DNA of 64,000 nucleotides from JALOLG01 sp963776935 (GTDB lineage: Bacteria; Actinomycetota; Acidimicrobiia; Acidimicrobiales; Ilumatobacteraceae), in assembly GCA_963776935.1 (NCBI GenBank), contig CAVZOP010000002.1:1364001-1428000 (forward strand), read 5' to 3'. Of this stretch, positions 26,501-35,258 are shown piece after piece. The notes beneath the pieces are model-generated. The model was given only the letters and a program-made list of their open reading frames with translations. It made no database searches and was not told the DNA's origin. The first letter of the stretch is position 1, and each line of letters starts with the position of its first letter. Both the position numbers and the translations under genes were made by a program.

Positions 26501-29334
26501 GCGCTCCCCGGGGCGGTGATGATGTCGCTGAGCACGTCGTTCGTGACCCAGTGCGTGCCGTGGTCGTAGTAGAAGGTCACCGGCCCACCTGGATGGGTGA
26601 ACGGGATGTCGGCACCACCCGGCACTGCCCCGGCGCCGTAGTTCTCGGTCCAGCTGCGATCGATCGCAACCTTGAAGAAGTAGTTGCCGGCCGGCAGGTC
26701 GTACGTGCCCTTCCAGATCTGGTCGTCGGGATCGAGCGTGAGCTGGGCCTGGTCGCACTCGGGTTGCCATTCGCCGCTGCAGCCCATCTCGTTGTTGGCC
26801 GTGCCCGGAACGCTCACCGAATCGGGCTGGGTGACCGGCCCGCCACCACCGCCTCCACCGCCGCCACCGGGGGGCGGCGGATCCCCGACCGTGGCGTAGG
26901 TCTGGGCGACCGACAGGTTGCCGCTGTGGTCGCGCAGCACGGCGCGGTACTCGACGAGCGTGCCCTTGGCGAGACCGGTGACGTCGTGGAACACGCGATA
27001 TGGCGCGTTGTCGTCGGTGCCGAGCGCCGTCCACGCGTCGGTACCCGCCGGGCGCCACGCCAGGGTCACCTGGTTGAAGCCGCCCATGGGCACGGACACG
27101 CCGACCTCGGCCCGGCCACCGACGGTGTCGCCGGGACCCGGGGTGCGGAAGTACATCGCCGGTGCGTAGTCCTGGTGCTTCAGATCCGACGTGGCGCGCC
27201 ACACGACCGCGCTCAGCGCTGGCACCGTGACGGTGACGCGACCCTCACGGTCGCTGCTGACGTCGCCGGTACCGACCGGCCACAGACCGCGGAAGTTGCC
27301 GTGCTCCGTGAACGTGTCGAACGTGACCGTCTGGTCGACCTCGCTGTTGTTGGCGGCGACGACGTACTCGCGCTGGTCGGTGGCGTCGATGCGGCTGAAC
27401 GCGTACACGCCGGCGTTGCCGCTCGCGTAGCGATGGATCTGGGCGCCGTCGGCCAGCGCCGGATGCTCAGACCGTAGGCGCGACAGATCGGCGAGGTGCA
27501 GGTACAGCGGGTGCTCGGTGTCGAAGTTGGCCTCGGCGGTCGTGGCGTCGGTGCCGATCAGGTCGTCGTCGTTGTACGAGGCCACCTGCGACGGGAACAT
27601 GTCCTGACGGGCATCCTTGTCGCCGCCGTCGCCGATGAAGCCCTGCTCGTCGCCGTAGTACACGACCGGCTGGCCGCGCGTGAGGTACATCAACGAGTGC
27701 GTGAGGATGTCGCGGGCGAGCAACTCGTCGTCGCGCGCACCGCTGTCGTAGATGAACTTCCCGATGCGTCCCATGTCGTGGTTGCCGAGGAACGTCGGCA
27801 ACGAGTACGCATTCGAGTCGGTGTCGGTGTAGTAGTCGTCGTTGGCGAAGAGGTCGCGCAACTCGACCGTCGCACGGCCTTCGCCGAACCCCCTCGCCTT
27901 CGCCTGGAAGCCGAAGTCGATCGTGGCTTGCAGGCCGGCCTCGGTGGTGTAGCGCGACATGAACGCCGGGTTCTCGTCGAACACCTCGCCGAACGCGAAG
28001 AAGTCGTCGTTGCCCGCTGCTTCCGCCTGCGCCGCGATCCCCGCCGCGAACACCTGCCAGAACTCGACGTTGACGTGCTTGACGGTGTCGATCCGGAACC
28101 CGTCGATGCCGAAGTCGACCCACGCCTGGTAGATCTCCGTCATCCCGGCGACGACGTCGGGATGCTCGGTGAACAGGTCGTCGAGCCCGAAGAAGTCGCC
28201 GTACTCGCTCGACTCACCGGCAAACGTCGTGTCGCCGCGGTTGTGGTAGTAGCGCCGATCGTTGAGCCACGCCGGCACCTTCACCGTCTCGTCCTCGACG
28301 GTCCGGTAGATCGGCGTGTACGGGAACGACACTGCCGGGTCGAGCGGTGGGAACGTCCCGGTGCCCGCGAAGTCGCGGTCGTCGAACGGCTGCAGCGTGT
28401 CGCTGCGGATGTACGGCTCGGTCGCCTTGTCGATGTACGAGTACGTGCCTTCTTGGAAGCCGATCACGTCGGCGGTGTGGTTGGTGATGATGTCGAAGAA
28501 CACCTTGATGCCGCGGGCATGGGCCTCGTCGACGAGGGTCCGCAGATCCTCGTTGCTGCCGAGGTGCGGATCGATCTGGGTGAAGTCGGTGATCCAGTAG
28601 CCGTGGTAGCCGGCGCTGATGTCGGGCTCGACGCCCTGCACGGGACGGTTCTTGAACGCCGGCGTGAGCCAGATCGCAGTCGTCCCGAGACCCTCGATGT
28701 AGTCGAGTTGCGACACCAACCCGTCGATGTCGCCGCCGTGGTAGAAGCCCTTGTCGGTCGGGTCGAACCCGCTCGCCAACCGGTCGCCGGGGATCCCAGC
28801 GGTGTCGTTGGTCGGGTCGCCGTTCTCGAAGCGGTCGGCCATCACGAAGTAGAACCGCTCGCGGGTCAAGTCGTCGCGCAGTGACGTGCCGGCCAGCTCC
28901 TGGTCGGCCTCGGTCACTCCCTCCGGCGGGTCGGCCGGCTCGACGGCGACACGATGTGACGTGTCGTCGTACGAGAACGTCAGCCGCGCCTCGGCCTCCA
29001 GCACGAGCAGCATGTTGGATGTCGGGTAGCTACGGTCCCACGTACCGTCGAGGGCGACCTTCCACTCCCACGACCCGGCGGGCACGTCGACGGTGATCGA
29101 CCATGCGCCGTCGCCGGCGTCCTGCATCGCCGTCGCCGGACACGGGGGTGACCAGTCGTCGGGACACCCGAGCTCGGATTGCAGCGATCCGGCGAGCGTC
29201 GCCGAGACGGCTGGGTCATCGTGATCGGCGACTGCCGGCGTTGCGGCCGTGCCGGCCACGGTCGCCGCGGCGACGAGGGCGACGATCAGTGCGAGGTGGC
29301 GGACGGCGTGGCCCGATCGACGTGAGGCGAGCAT
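23578..29334 (-). CDS. Secreted amylopullulanase with two GH13 modules and three X25-like domains
   Basis: This 1918-residue protein starts at the ATG at 29334, which has AAGGGG about 6 bases upstream and opens a signal peptide ending near ATPAVA. Module order: X25-like starch domain (about 36-125); GH13 alpha-amylase (about 150-700) with DIITNH, GFRIDTVKH, FGEVFDE and GNHDMGR; proline/polyglycine linker near 820; two more X25-like domains (about 835-1030); then a pullulanase-type GH13 with VVYNHT, GFRFDLMGHH, YGEGWDFG and DAHDNETLFD. Both active sites look complete, so it should cut alpha-1,4 and alpha-1,6 bonds of starch or pullulan outside the cell. No cell-wall anchor is seen. No sugar transporter genes are adjacent. 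Confidence 0.92.
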   Translation of the reverse strand: MLASRRSGHAVRHLALIVALVAAATVAGTAATPAVADHDDPAVSATLAGSLQSELGCPDDWSPPCPATAMQDAGDGAWSITVDVPAGSWEWKVALDGTWDRSYPTSNMLLVLEAEARLTFSYDDTSHRVAVEPADPPEGVTEADQELAGTSLRDDLTRERFYFVMADRFENGDPTNDTAGIPGDRLASGFDPTDKGFYHGGDIDGLVSQLDYIEGLGTTAIWLTPAFKNRPVQGVEPDISAGYHGYWITDFTQIDPHLGSNEDLRTLVDEAHARGIKVFFDIITNHTADVIGFQEGTYSYIDKATEPYIRSDTLQPFDDRDFAGTGTFPPLDPAVSFPYTPIYRTVEDETVKVPAWLNDRRYYHNRGDTTFAGESSEYGDFFGLDDLFTEHPDVVAGMTEIYQAWVDFGIDGFRIDTVKHVNVEFWQVFAAGIAAQAEAAGNDDFFAFGEVFDENPAFMSRYTTEAGLQATIDFGFQAKARGFGEGRATVELRDLFANDDYYTDTDSNAYSLPTFLGNHDMGRIGKFIYDSGARDDELLARDILTHSLMYLTRGQPVVYYGDEQGFIGDGGDKDARQDMFPSQVASYNDDDLIGTDATTAEANFDTEHPLYLHLADLSRLRSEHPALADGAQIHRYASGNAGVYAFSRIDATDQREYVVAANNSEVDQTVTFDTFTEHGNFRGLWPVGTGDVSSDREGRVTVTVPALSAVVWRATSDLKHQDYAPAMYFRTPGPGDTVGGRAEVGVSVPMGGFNQVTLAWRPAGTDAWTALGTDDNAPYRVFHDVTGLAKGTLVEYRAVLRDHSGNLSVAQTYATVGDPPPPGGGGGGGGGGPVTQPDSVSVPGTANNEMGCSGEWQPECDQAQLTLDPDDQIWKGTYDLPAGNYFFKVAIDRSWTENYGAGAVPGGADIPFTHPGGPVTFYYDHGTHWVTNDVLSDIITAPGSAQSELGCPADWSPDCMRPWLQDPDGDGTWTWSTTEIPAGSYETKVTHELSWDVNYGAGGAPNGANIPYTVPANGVRVTFSYVLSTHVLTVTTSRAGPVPDLDQQKAHWLERGILAWDLPDEASGWSFRLHAAPTGGLVVDEEAILGGVSFPMTLIADGLSEDLREQWPHLAGYDALRLSRNAVRQVADLLTGQLAVAAYDDLGRLVDATGVQIPGVLDDVYGDAYDRDLGVTWQGSTPKLAVWAPTAKDVDLLVRAAGATSDTRVEMHRDADGVWSVTGAAGWNGASYLFEVDVYVPAEGAVVTNTVTDPYSLALTTDSARSVIVDLDDPSLRPAGWGSLQKPNLAQPEDSTIYELHVRDFSIGDETVPAAHRGGYLAFTDTASAGMQHLRELAGAGLNTVHLLPVFDIATIPERRADQATPACDLESFGPASEEQQACVTAVAAADGFNWGYDPWHYTAPEGSYATDPDGPSRTLEFRTMVAALNQSGLRVVMDVVYNHTTASGQNPKSVLDRIVPGYYHRLSATGAVETSTCCANTASEHRMMEKLMVDSVVTWAIDYKVDGFRFDLMGHHSLDNMLAVRAALDALTIQRDGVDGKRIYVYGEGWDFGEVAGGARFTQARQLELAGSGIGSFSDRLRDAVRGGGPFDADPRIQGFATGLYTDPNGAAVNGTPDEQRARLLLQHDQIKVGLAGNLRDYEFVDRTGATATGADVDYNGQPAGYAGDPSETITYVDAHDNETLFDVLQYKLPQGTSMDERVRMNTVALATTALAQSPSFWHAGSDLLRSKSLDRNSYDSGDWFNRIDWSASDSTWGSGLPPRTDNEAKWVYMTPLLADPALEPAPDDLDAATTAAAELLEIRFSSPLFRLGTADRIQARIDFPIGGPGQTPGVITMTLDDQGGRDLDPRWEGIVVVFNATPDTQTQTVPALAGEAYTLHPVQAAGADATVKSATYTPATGAFTVPARTVAVFTTT

Positions 29335-29430
29335 GTGGAACCCCTTGGTATCGGCAGCCGCCCCTGCGCCGCGGCGACAACCCGCGGCGCATTTCACCGT
29401 AGTCGACCGCCGAGCTCGGTTGGAACGAAC

Positions 29431-32016
29431 TCAGGCGGACTGGCTGACCGAGATCGAGCCGAGGACGTCGGTGCCTCGCTGCTCGACGAGGCTGTCGTGC
29501 AACGCCCAGTAGTGACGGAACGCGTCGCGGATGTTGCCGCGCAGCTCCTTGGCATCCCAGGGCTTCGTGTAGAAGCGGTAGATCCCGGCTTGGTTGACCG
29601 CGTCCATGATCGACGCCAGGTCAGCGTGAGCGCTCATCACGATGCGCAAGGTGTCGGGGTGCAACTCCCTGACCCGGCCGAGGAACTCTGCGCTCCGCAT
29701 CGTCGACAGTTGTTGGTCGCAGAGCATCACCTGCACGCGGTGCTGGGCGAGGATCTCGAACGCCTCGTCGGCAGCGACCGCCGACAGGATCGTGTACCCA
29801 TCTCGGCGCAGCAGATGCCGCAGCGCACGTGATGAACTCACGTCACCATCCACCACGAGAAGCGTCTTGCGGCGTGCGTCGTGGTCGGGCGCGGGCAACT
29901 CCTTGCCGCGATGGAGCAGCTGCTCCAGCTCGGCGACGGGGAGCGGCGGACTGAAGTAGTACCCCTGGATCTGGTCGCAGTGGTACCGGCTCAGGTAGGC
30001 CAACTGCGATGCCGTCTCGACTCCCTCGGCGATCACGTCCAGCTTGAGGCTGTGGGCCATGCGGATGATGGCGATTGCGATCGCTGCATCATCGGGGTTG
30101 CTCGTGATGTCACGGACGAACGCGATGTCGATCTTCAACGTGTCGATCGGGAAGCGGCGCAGGTACGACAGGCTCGAATAGCCGGTACCGAAGTCATCGA
30201 TCGAGATCCGCACCCCGTGGGCCTTCAACTCGTTGAGGATCGACACGGTGCGCTCGGTGCTGGCCATCAGCGAGCTCTCCGTCAGCTCCAGCTCGAGCAG
30301 GTCGGCTGGAACGTCGTTGTCCTTGAGTGCTCGGAGCACGTCGCCGCTCAGGTCGCCCTCGGTGAACTGCCGCCCCGAGACGTTCACCGATACCGCCATC
30401 GGGCCGACGGGGGACCGCAACCACCGCGCCACCTGCTCGCAGGCCGCCCCGATCACCCATCTGCCGACGTCGACGATGAGACCCGTCTCCTCGAGGACCG
30501 GGATGAACTCGCCCGGCGAGACCAGACCGCAGCCCGGCCGGTTCCAGCGGAGCAGGGCCTCGACCCCGCTCACGCGCCCGCTGTTGAGTTGGACCTTCGG
30601 CTGGTAGTACAGGACGAACTCGTCCCGCGCGAGCGCGGCCCGCAACGCGGCCTCCATCTCGAGCCGATTCAGGACGGCCGTGTTCATGGCCGCCGTGAAG
30701 AATCGGAATGTCGAGCCGCCGGCTTGCTTGGCCTGATACATCGCGGTGTCGGCGTACTTGATGAGCGTCTCGTGGTCGATCGCGTCGTCCGGGAAGACCG
30801 TGATCCCGATGCTCGCCGCGACCGAGACCTCATGGCCCTGGAGATGGAACGGTTCGTCCAGGATCTCTCGAATCTTCAGTGCGACGGCGGGCGCGCCGTG
30901 CTGGCCCTCCGGCATCACCAGGATCAGCGCGAACTCGTCGCCGCCGAGCCGTCCGACGGTGTCGCGGATCCGGACGCATCCGACGAGACGATCGGCGAAC
31001 TGCTTGAGGAGCTCGTCACCGACGGCGTGTCCGAGGGTGTCGTTCACGCTCTTGAAATGATCGAGGTCGATGAACAGGACCGCGACAAACCACTCGCCGA
31101 TCGACGCCTGGGTCAACGTCCTCCGCAGCGTCTCGTAGAAGAGCGTGCGATTCGGAAGCCCGGTGAGCGCGTCGTAGTGGGCGAGATGGTGCAGCCGCCG
31201 GTCGGCTTCGACGCGTTCGGTGATGTCACGCATCACCTCGACGATGATCCAACCCGACCCGGCGGGCTGGGCGTGACGACGGACCTCCACGGGGAGCTCG
31301 GAACCGTCCTTGCGCACGATCGTCTCCGCCCGATGAGTGGTCTCGTGACCGGCGATGATCGAGTCGTACATCGTCGCGAGGTCGGCGACCGTGCCGACGC
31401 CGAGATCGGCAGCTCCGACCCGGAGGAACTCGTCACGCGCGTAGCCGAACAGTGCCGACGCTGTCGTGTTCACCTCGACGACCCGCATCGTGGCGCGGTC
31501 GACGAGAAAGATCGCATCGCCCGCCGAGTCCATCGCCGTGCGGAAGCGCTGCAGGTCGGCCGTTCGCGCCCCGACCTCCCGCTCCAGCGCAGCGCGCTGG
31601 TTGCTGAGCAGATCGCCGTACTCCTTGAGGCGCAACAGGTTGCGCACCCGCAACGACAACTCGGCGCGATCGACCGGCTTGGTCAGGAAGTCCTCGGCGC
31701 CGGAGGCCAGGCTGGACAAGCGTGCGTCCCGATCGACGAGCGCCGTGACCATGATGATCGGGATGTTGGAGGTGCGCGACGCCGACTTCAGGATGGTTGC
31801 CACCTGATACCCGTCGAGGTCGGGCATCATGACGTCGAGGAGGATCAGGTCGGGCGGGCTGCTGGCGACCGACGCCAGCGCCGCGGCCCCGGTTGCCACG
31901 CTGATCGTCGCGTACCCCTCGTGCTGCAGCAGTGCTTCGAGCAGCTTGCGGTTGGTGCGCTCGTCGTCGACGATCAGGATGGTCGCGGTCCGGTTCGTCA
32001 TGTCGCGCCGAATCAC
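29431..32016 (-). CDS. REC-PAS-GGDEF-EAL-REC response regulator
   Basis: This 861-residue protein has, in order, a receiver (about 12-125, phospho-acceptor in LLDVMMPDLDG), a PAS domain (about 160-270), a GGDEF domain (about 285-445, intact RLGGDEFALI) and an EAL domain (about 460-705, GVEALLRW and DDFGTGYSSLSYL). A second receiver follows (about 716-835, acceptor in LCDQQL). Both cyclase and phosphodiesterase sites look intact, so it could make or break c-di-GMP under control of the first receiver. The C-terminal receiver resembles those of RpfG-type regulators (SAHADLASIMDAVNQAGIYR). The GTG start overlaps the stop of the preceding receiver gene as GTGA. It is last in a kinase-receiver-output operon. 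A receiver at each end of a GGDEF-EAL protein is uncommon. Confidence 0.92.
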   Translation of the reverse strand: MIRRDMTNRTATILIVDDERTNRKLLEALLQHEGYATISVATGAAALASVASSPPDLILLDVMMPDLDGYQVATILKSASRTSNIPIIMVTALVDRDARLSSLASGAEDFLTKPVDRAELSLRVRNLLRLKEYGDLLSNQRAALEREVGARTADLQRFRTAMDSAGDAIFLVDRATMRVVEVNTTASALFGYARDEFLRVGAADLGVGTVADLATMYDSIIAGHETTHRAETIVRKDGSELPVEVRRHAQPAGSGWIIVEVMRDITERVEADRRLHHLAHYDALTGLPNRTLFYETLRRTLTQASIGEWFVAVLFIDLDHFKSVNDTLGHAVGDELLKQFADRLVGCVRIRDTVGRLGGDEFALILVMPEGQHGAPAVALKIREILDEPFHLQGHEVSVAASIGITVFPDDAIDHETLIKYADTAMYQAKQAGGSTFRFFTAAMNTAVLNRLEMEAALRAALARDEFVLYYQPKVQLNSGRVSGVEALLRWNRPGCGLVSPGEFIPVLEETGLIVDVGRWVIGAACEQVARWLRSPVGPMAVSVNVSGRQFTEGDLSGDVLRALKDNDVPADLLELELTESSLMASTERTVSILNELKAHGVRISIDDFGTGYSSLSYLRRFPIDTLKIDIAFVRDITSNPDDAAIAIAIIRMAHSLKLDVIAEGVETASQLAYLSRYHCDQIQGYYFSPPLPVAELEQLLHRGKELPAPDHDARRKTLLVVDGDVSSSRALRHLLRRDGYTILSAVAADEAFEILAQHRVQVMLCDQQLSTMRSAEFLGRVRELHPDTLRIVMSAHADLASIMDAVNQAGIYRFYTKPWDAKELRGNIRDAFRHYWALHDSLVEQRGTDVLGSISVSQSA

Positions 32017-32528
32017 GCCGTACTGTCCGAGGAGTCGGGGTGCTCCGAGGATTCCGGGCTGTCCGAGGAGTCGGGGTGCTCCGAGGATTCAGGGCTGTCC
32101 GAAGATTCAGGGCTGTCCGAGGAGTCCGGGTCGCCCGAGCGGTCGGAGTTGTCCCCGGCATCGAATGGCTCCAGGAGTCGATCGACCGCCTCGTACAGCT
32201 CCCGGTAACGCAGCGGCTTGGCGATGTACGCATCGCATCCGGCGACCCGGCTCTTCTCGCGGTCGTCCTTCATCGCCATCGCGGTGAGGGCGATGACGGG
32301 GATCATCGCCGTTGCCGGATCGTGCTTCAGCAGTGCAGTCGCGGCCAGGCCGTCCATGCCGGGCAGCTGGATGTCCATCAGGATCAGGTCCGGGTGTTCG
32401 GTGCGGGCGAGCGTCAAGCCGGTCTCGGCGTCGAGCGCAGACAGCACCGTATGACCGACGTTCGACAGCAGCAGTGTCGCCAATTTCATGTTGGCGGCGT
32501 TGTCCTCGACGATCAGCACCGTCGCCAT
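32013..32528 (-). CDS. DivK-like single-domain response regulator with acidic repeat tail
   Basis: This 171-residue protein has residues 1-122 as a complete CheY-fold receiver closest in style to DivK: VLIVEDNAANMKLATLL, acceptor Asp52 in LILMDIQLPGMDG, and Lys104 in YIAKPLRYRELY. Residues from about 124 form a tail made only of Ser, Asp, Glu, Pro, Gly, His and a few others, with a 12-residue unit (SSDSPESSEHPD) present twice plus partial copies. It has no output domain, so it should relay phosphate or bind partners. It lies 12 bases after the hybrid kinase and overlaps the next gene by 4 bases, so it probably carries the signal between them. Confidence 0.92.
   Translation of the reverse strand: MATVLIVEDNAANMKLATLLLSNVGHTVLSALDAETGLTLARTEHPDLILMDIQLPGMDGLAATALLKHDPATAMIPVIALTAMAMKDDREKSRVAGCDAYIAKPLRYRELYEAVDRLLEPFDAGDNSDRSGDPDSSDSPESSDSPESSEHPDSSDSPESSEHPDSSDSTA
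32024..32131. repeat. 36-bp tandem repeat encoding the acidic tail
   Basis: Two nearly identical 36-base units (32024-32059 and 32060-32095) are followed by two 18-base half units (32096-32113 and 32114-32131). All lengths are multiples of three, so unit number can change without breaking the frame. The repeat ends just before the stop codon that overlaps the next gene. Confidence 0.85.
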
Positions 32529-32540
32529 CTCGTGTCCTCC

Positions 32541-35003
32541 CTACCGCTGCGGCAACGCACGTCTCACCTCGGCCAGGAACCCGTGGCGGTTGAACCCCGC
32601 CTTGTCGACGATGCTGACGACTCCGCCCGGTTCGCTGTTGAGCGCAACACGGTCCGCCTCGGTGATCTGCTTGGCGGTCACGACGATGATCGGGATGCGG
32701 GAGGTGTCGGAGCCCCGCTGCAGGGCGTCGACGACGTCGAAGCCGCTGACGTCCGGCATCATCAGGTCGAGCAGGATCAGATCGGGGTGGAGCCGCTGCG
32801 CCAGGAGAATCGCCTCGGTCCCGCCGTACGCCCGCACCACCGCGTAGCCCGGAGCGGGAAGGAACGCGGCGATCACCTCGACCGCCTTGGGATCGTCGTC
32901 GACGACGAGGACCGTGCGCGGGCGCTCGTGGATGGCGTGGAGCCCGAGGGCGGCGAGCGACTCCTGCAGCTGGGCCCGGCTGATCGGCTTCTGCAAGATG
33001 GCCGACGCGCCGCCGGCCAGGGCGAGGTTGCTGTCGATCACGCCGGCGATGACCACGACCGGCACCTGGGCGAGAGAATCCGTCTCGCGGATCCGGGCCA
33101 GGAAGTCCCAACCGTCCATGCCGGGCAACTGGACGTCCAGCGTGATGAGGCTGAAGTCCTGTTGTGGTGCCACCTCGAGAGCGGCCTCGGCGGTGGCTGT
33201 GCGCACCACGGTGAACCCTTCGGCTTCGAGCAGGAGGCGCACCAGGTCAGCTGCCCGGTCGTCGTCTTCCACGACCAACGCGACGCGTCCCTCGCTGCGC
33301 ACCCCAGCTGCCACGGATGCTCCCTCGCCGTCGGGCCGTGGCGCGGGCGTCGGCCGTTCCCGCGTGCGCAGCGGGAGCCAGGCCGCGAAACGGGCCCCTT
33401 CGCCGACCGCGCTGGCCACGGCAACCGTGCCGCCGTGCAACTCGGCGAGTTGCTTCACCATCGCCAGACCGAGCCCGGTGCCTTCGAACTTGCGGGCCAG
33501 GCTGCTGTCGATCTGGCTGAACGCCTGGAACAGCCGCGCCATGTTCTCGGTCGAGATGCCGATGCCGGTGTCGCGCACACAGATCTCGACGAACTCGGTG
33601 TAGCTCGTGTCAACGAGCGGGAACGCGTACGACGCCCACTCTCCGGGCAGGATCCCGACCGAGCCGAGCGACACCCGGCGTGCGCTCAGGGTGACCCGAC
33701 CGCCTTGCTCGCCGAACTTCACGGCGTTCGACAGCAGGTTGTAGACGATCTGCTTGGTCTTGCGAGTGTCCAGCTGCGGGGTGCCGAGGTCGTCGTCGAT
33801 CTCGAGATCGAGGCTGATGTGGTGGGCGGCCGCCTTGTCCCTGACGATCGAGAGGCTGTTCGACAGCAGACCTTTGAGGTCGACTTCCTCGAGCTCGAGC
33901 TCCATCATCCCGGCCTCGACCTTCGAGAGGTCGAGGATGTCGTTGATCAACGAGAGCAGGTGCTGCCCGCTGGTGAAGATGTCGCCGATGTAGTCCTGCT
34001 GGCTGACGCTCATCTCCCCCATCAACCCATCCTTGAGGGCCTCGGAGAACCCGATGATGGCGTTGAGCGGGGTTCGCAGTTCGTGTGACATCGTGGCCAG
34101 GAACTCGGACTTCATGCGACTCGCGTGTTCGAGCTCGATGTTCTTCTCCTGCAACGCGATGCCGAACCGCGTGCGCTCGGTCACGTCGCGCGCCGCGGCG
34201 AACACGCCCTGCAACTTGTCGTCACGATCGTGGAACGTCGCGGCGTTGTACGACACCACGGTCTCGACCCCGTTGCGGGCCCGGACCGTCAGCTCGTAGT
34301 CGGTCACCTTGTGCTCGGTGAGCACCCGTTTGATCGCGTCCTCGGCCTTGATCGGCTCGGTGAAGAAGTTCTTGCAGGGTGCGCCGATCAGTTCGGCACG
34401 TGAACGACCGGTGAGCTCGACCATCTCCTGGTTGACGTCGGTGATGATCCCTGCCGGGTCGGTCATCATCAGCGCGTCGATGTTCGACTCGATCAGGGAC
34501 CGCGTGTAGAACTGCTGGTCCCGGAGCTGTTGATCGAGCAGTCGCTGCGCCGCTTCGACCTGCTTGCCGACGGTGTTGTCGGTGCCGATCAGCAGGTATC
34601 CGATGATCACGTCCTGGGCGTCGCGCAATGCCGTCACCGAGACGATCGCCGGGAAGCGGCTGCCGTCCTTGCGGATGTAGGTCAGTTCGTAGATGTCCTC
34701 GATGCCGCGGGAGGCCTTGAACACCAACGCCTCGAAGCCCGGTGTGATCGGCGTGTCGAGCTCGAGGCTGAGCTCGGCGGCGCGGGCAATCAGTTCTTGC
34801 GGGTCGGAGATGTCGGCGGGCGTGATCTGGTTGACGACGTCGACTGCGGTGTAACCGAGCATCCGCTCGGCGCCGACGTTGAAGATCTGGATCACGCCCT
34901 TCTCGTCGGTCGCGATGGAGGAGAAGTTGGCGCTGTTGAAGATCGCGTCCTGCAGCGGGCCGGTCTTGATCTTCGCCCCCGTGAGCCGGCGCGTCGTCGT
35001 CAT
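32541..35003 (-). CDS. Hybrid histidine kinase, PAS-PAS-HisKA-HATPase-REC-REC
   Basis: This 820-residue cytosolic kinase has two PAS domains (about 15-130 and 150-280) and a HisKA dimerisation helix with the phospho-acceptor in MSHELRTPLNAIIGFS near 304. The ATPase domain follows, with N box NLLSNAVKF, G1 DTGIGIS and G2 GTGLGLAMVKQ. Two receivers end it, with acceptors in LDVQLPGMDG (about 621) and LDLMMPDVSG (about 746). No membrane segment is present, so it senses an internal or diffusible signal. It heads a three-gene operon with a DivK-like receiver and a GGDEF-EAL protein, a likely phosphorelay into c-di-GMP. The upstream 255 bases hold no gene that I can support. Confidence 0.93.
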   Translation of the reverse strand: MTTTRRLTGAKIKTGPLQDAIFNSANFSSIATDEKGVIQIFNVGAERMLGYTAVDVVNQITPADISDPQELIARAAELSLELDTPITPGFEALVFKASRGIEDIYELTYIRKDGSRFPAIVSVTALRDAQDVIIGYLLIGTDNTVGKQVEAAQRLLDQQLRDQQFYTRSLIESNIDALMMTDPAGIITDVNQEMVELTGRSRAELIGAPCKNFFTEPIKAEDAIKRVLTEHKVTDYELTVRARNGVETVVSYNAATFHDRDDKLQGVFAAARDVTERTRFGIALQEKNIELEHASRMKSEFLATMSHELRTPLNAIIGFSEALKDGLMGEMSVSQQDYIGDIFTSGQHLLSLINDILDLSKVEAGMMELELEEVDLKGLLSNSLSIVRDKAAAHHISLDLEIDDDLGTPQLDTRKTKQIVYNLLSNAVKFGEQGGRVTLSARRVSLGSVGILPGEWASYAFPLVDTSYTEFVEICVRDTGIGISTENMARLFQAFSQIDSSLARKFEGTGLGLAMVKQLAELHGGTVAVASAVGEGARFAAWLPLRTRERPTPAPRPDGEGASVAAGVRSEGRVALVVEDDDRAADLVRLLLEAEGFTVVRTATAEAALEVAPQQDFSLITLDVQLPGMDGWDFLARIRETDSLAQVPVVVIAGVIDSNLALAGGASAILQKPISRAQLQESLAALGLHAIHERPRTVLVVDDDPKAVEVIAAFLPAPGYAVVRAYGGTEAILLAQRLHPDLILLDLMMPDVSGFDVVDALQRGSDTSRIPIIVVTAKQITEADRVALNSEPGGVVSIVDKAGFNRHGFLAEVRRALPQR

Positions 35004-35258
35004 CCGACAGCCACCGCGCGAGTCGTTGGCCGAATGCCGTGCGCCGCCTGCGTGCTTGTGTCGACGGACATCGGCAACCTTCCTTGGTGGGCGACTTGCA
35101 ACAGCAATCGCGCTACCAAGGGTCCGGAGTAACGCTCCCGAAGGTCGCCGACAGGCGGCGCTTCCACACGGATGGGAGATCGCCCGCGCGAACCCCGAAC
35201 GATATCGAGGAAACGCCCCCGTCCAACGCTCAGCGTGCTGGCAGCACCACCCTGGCGG

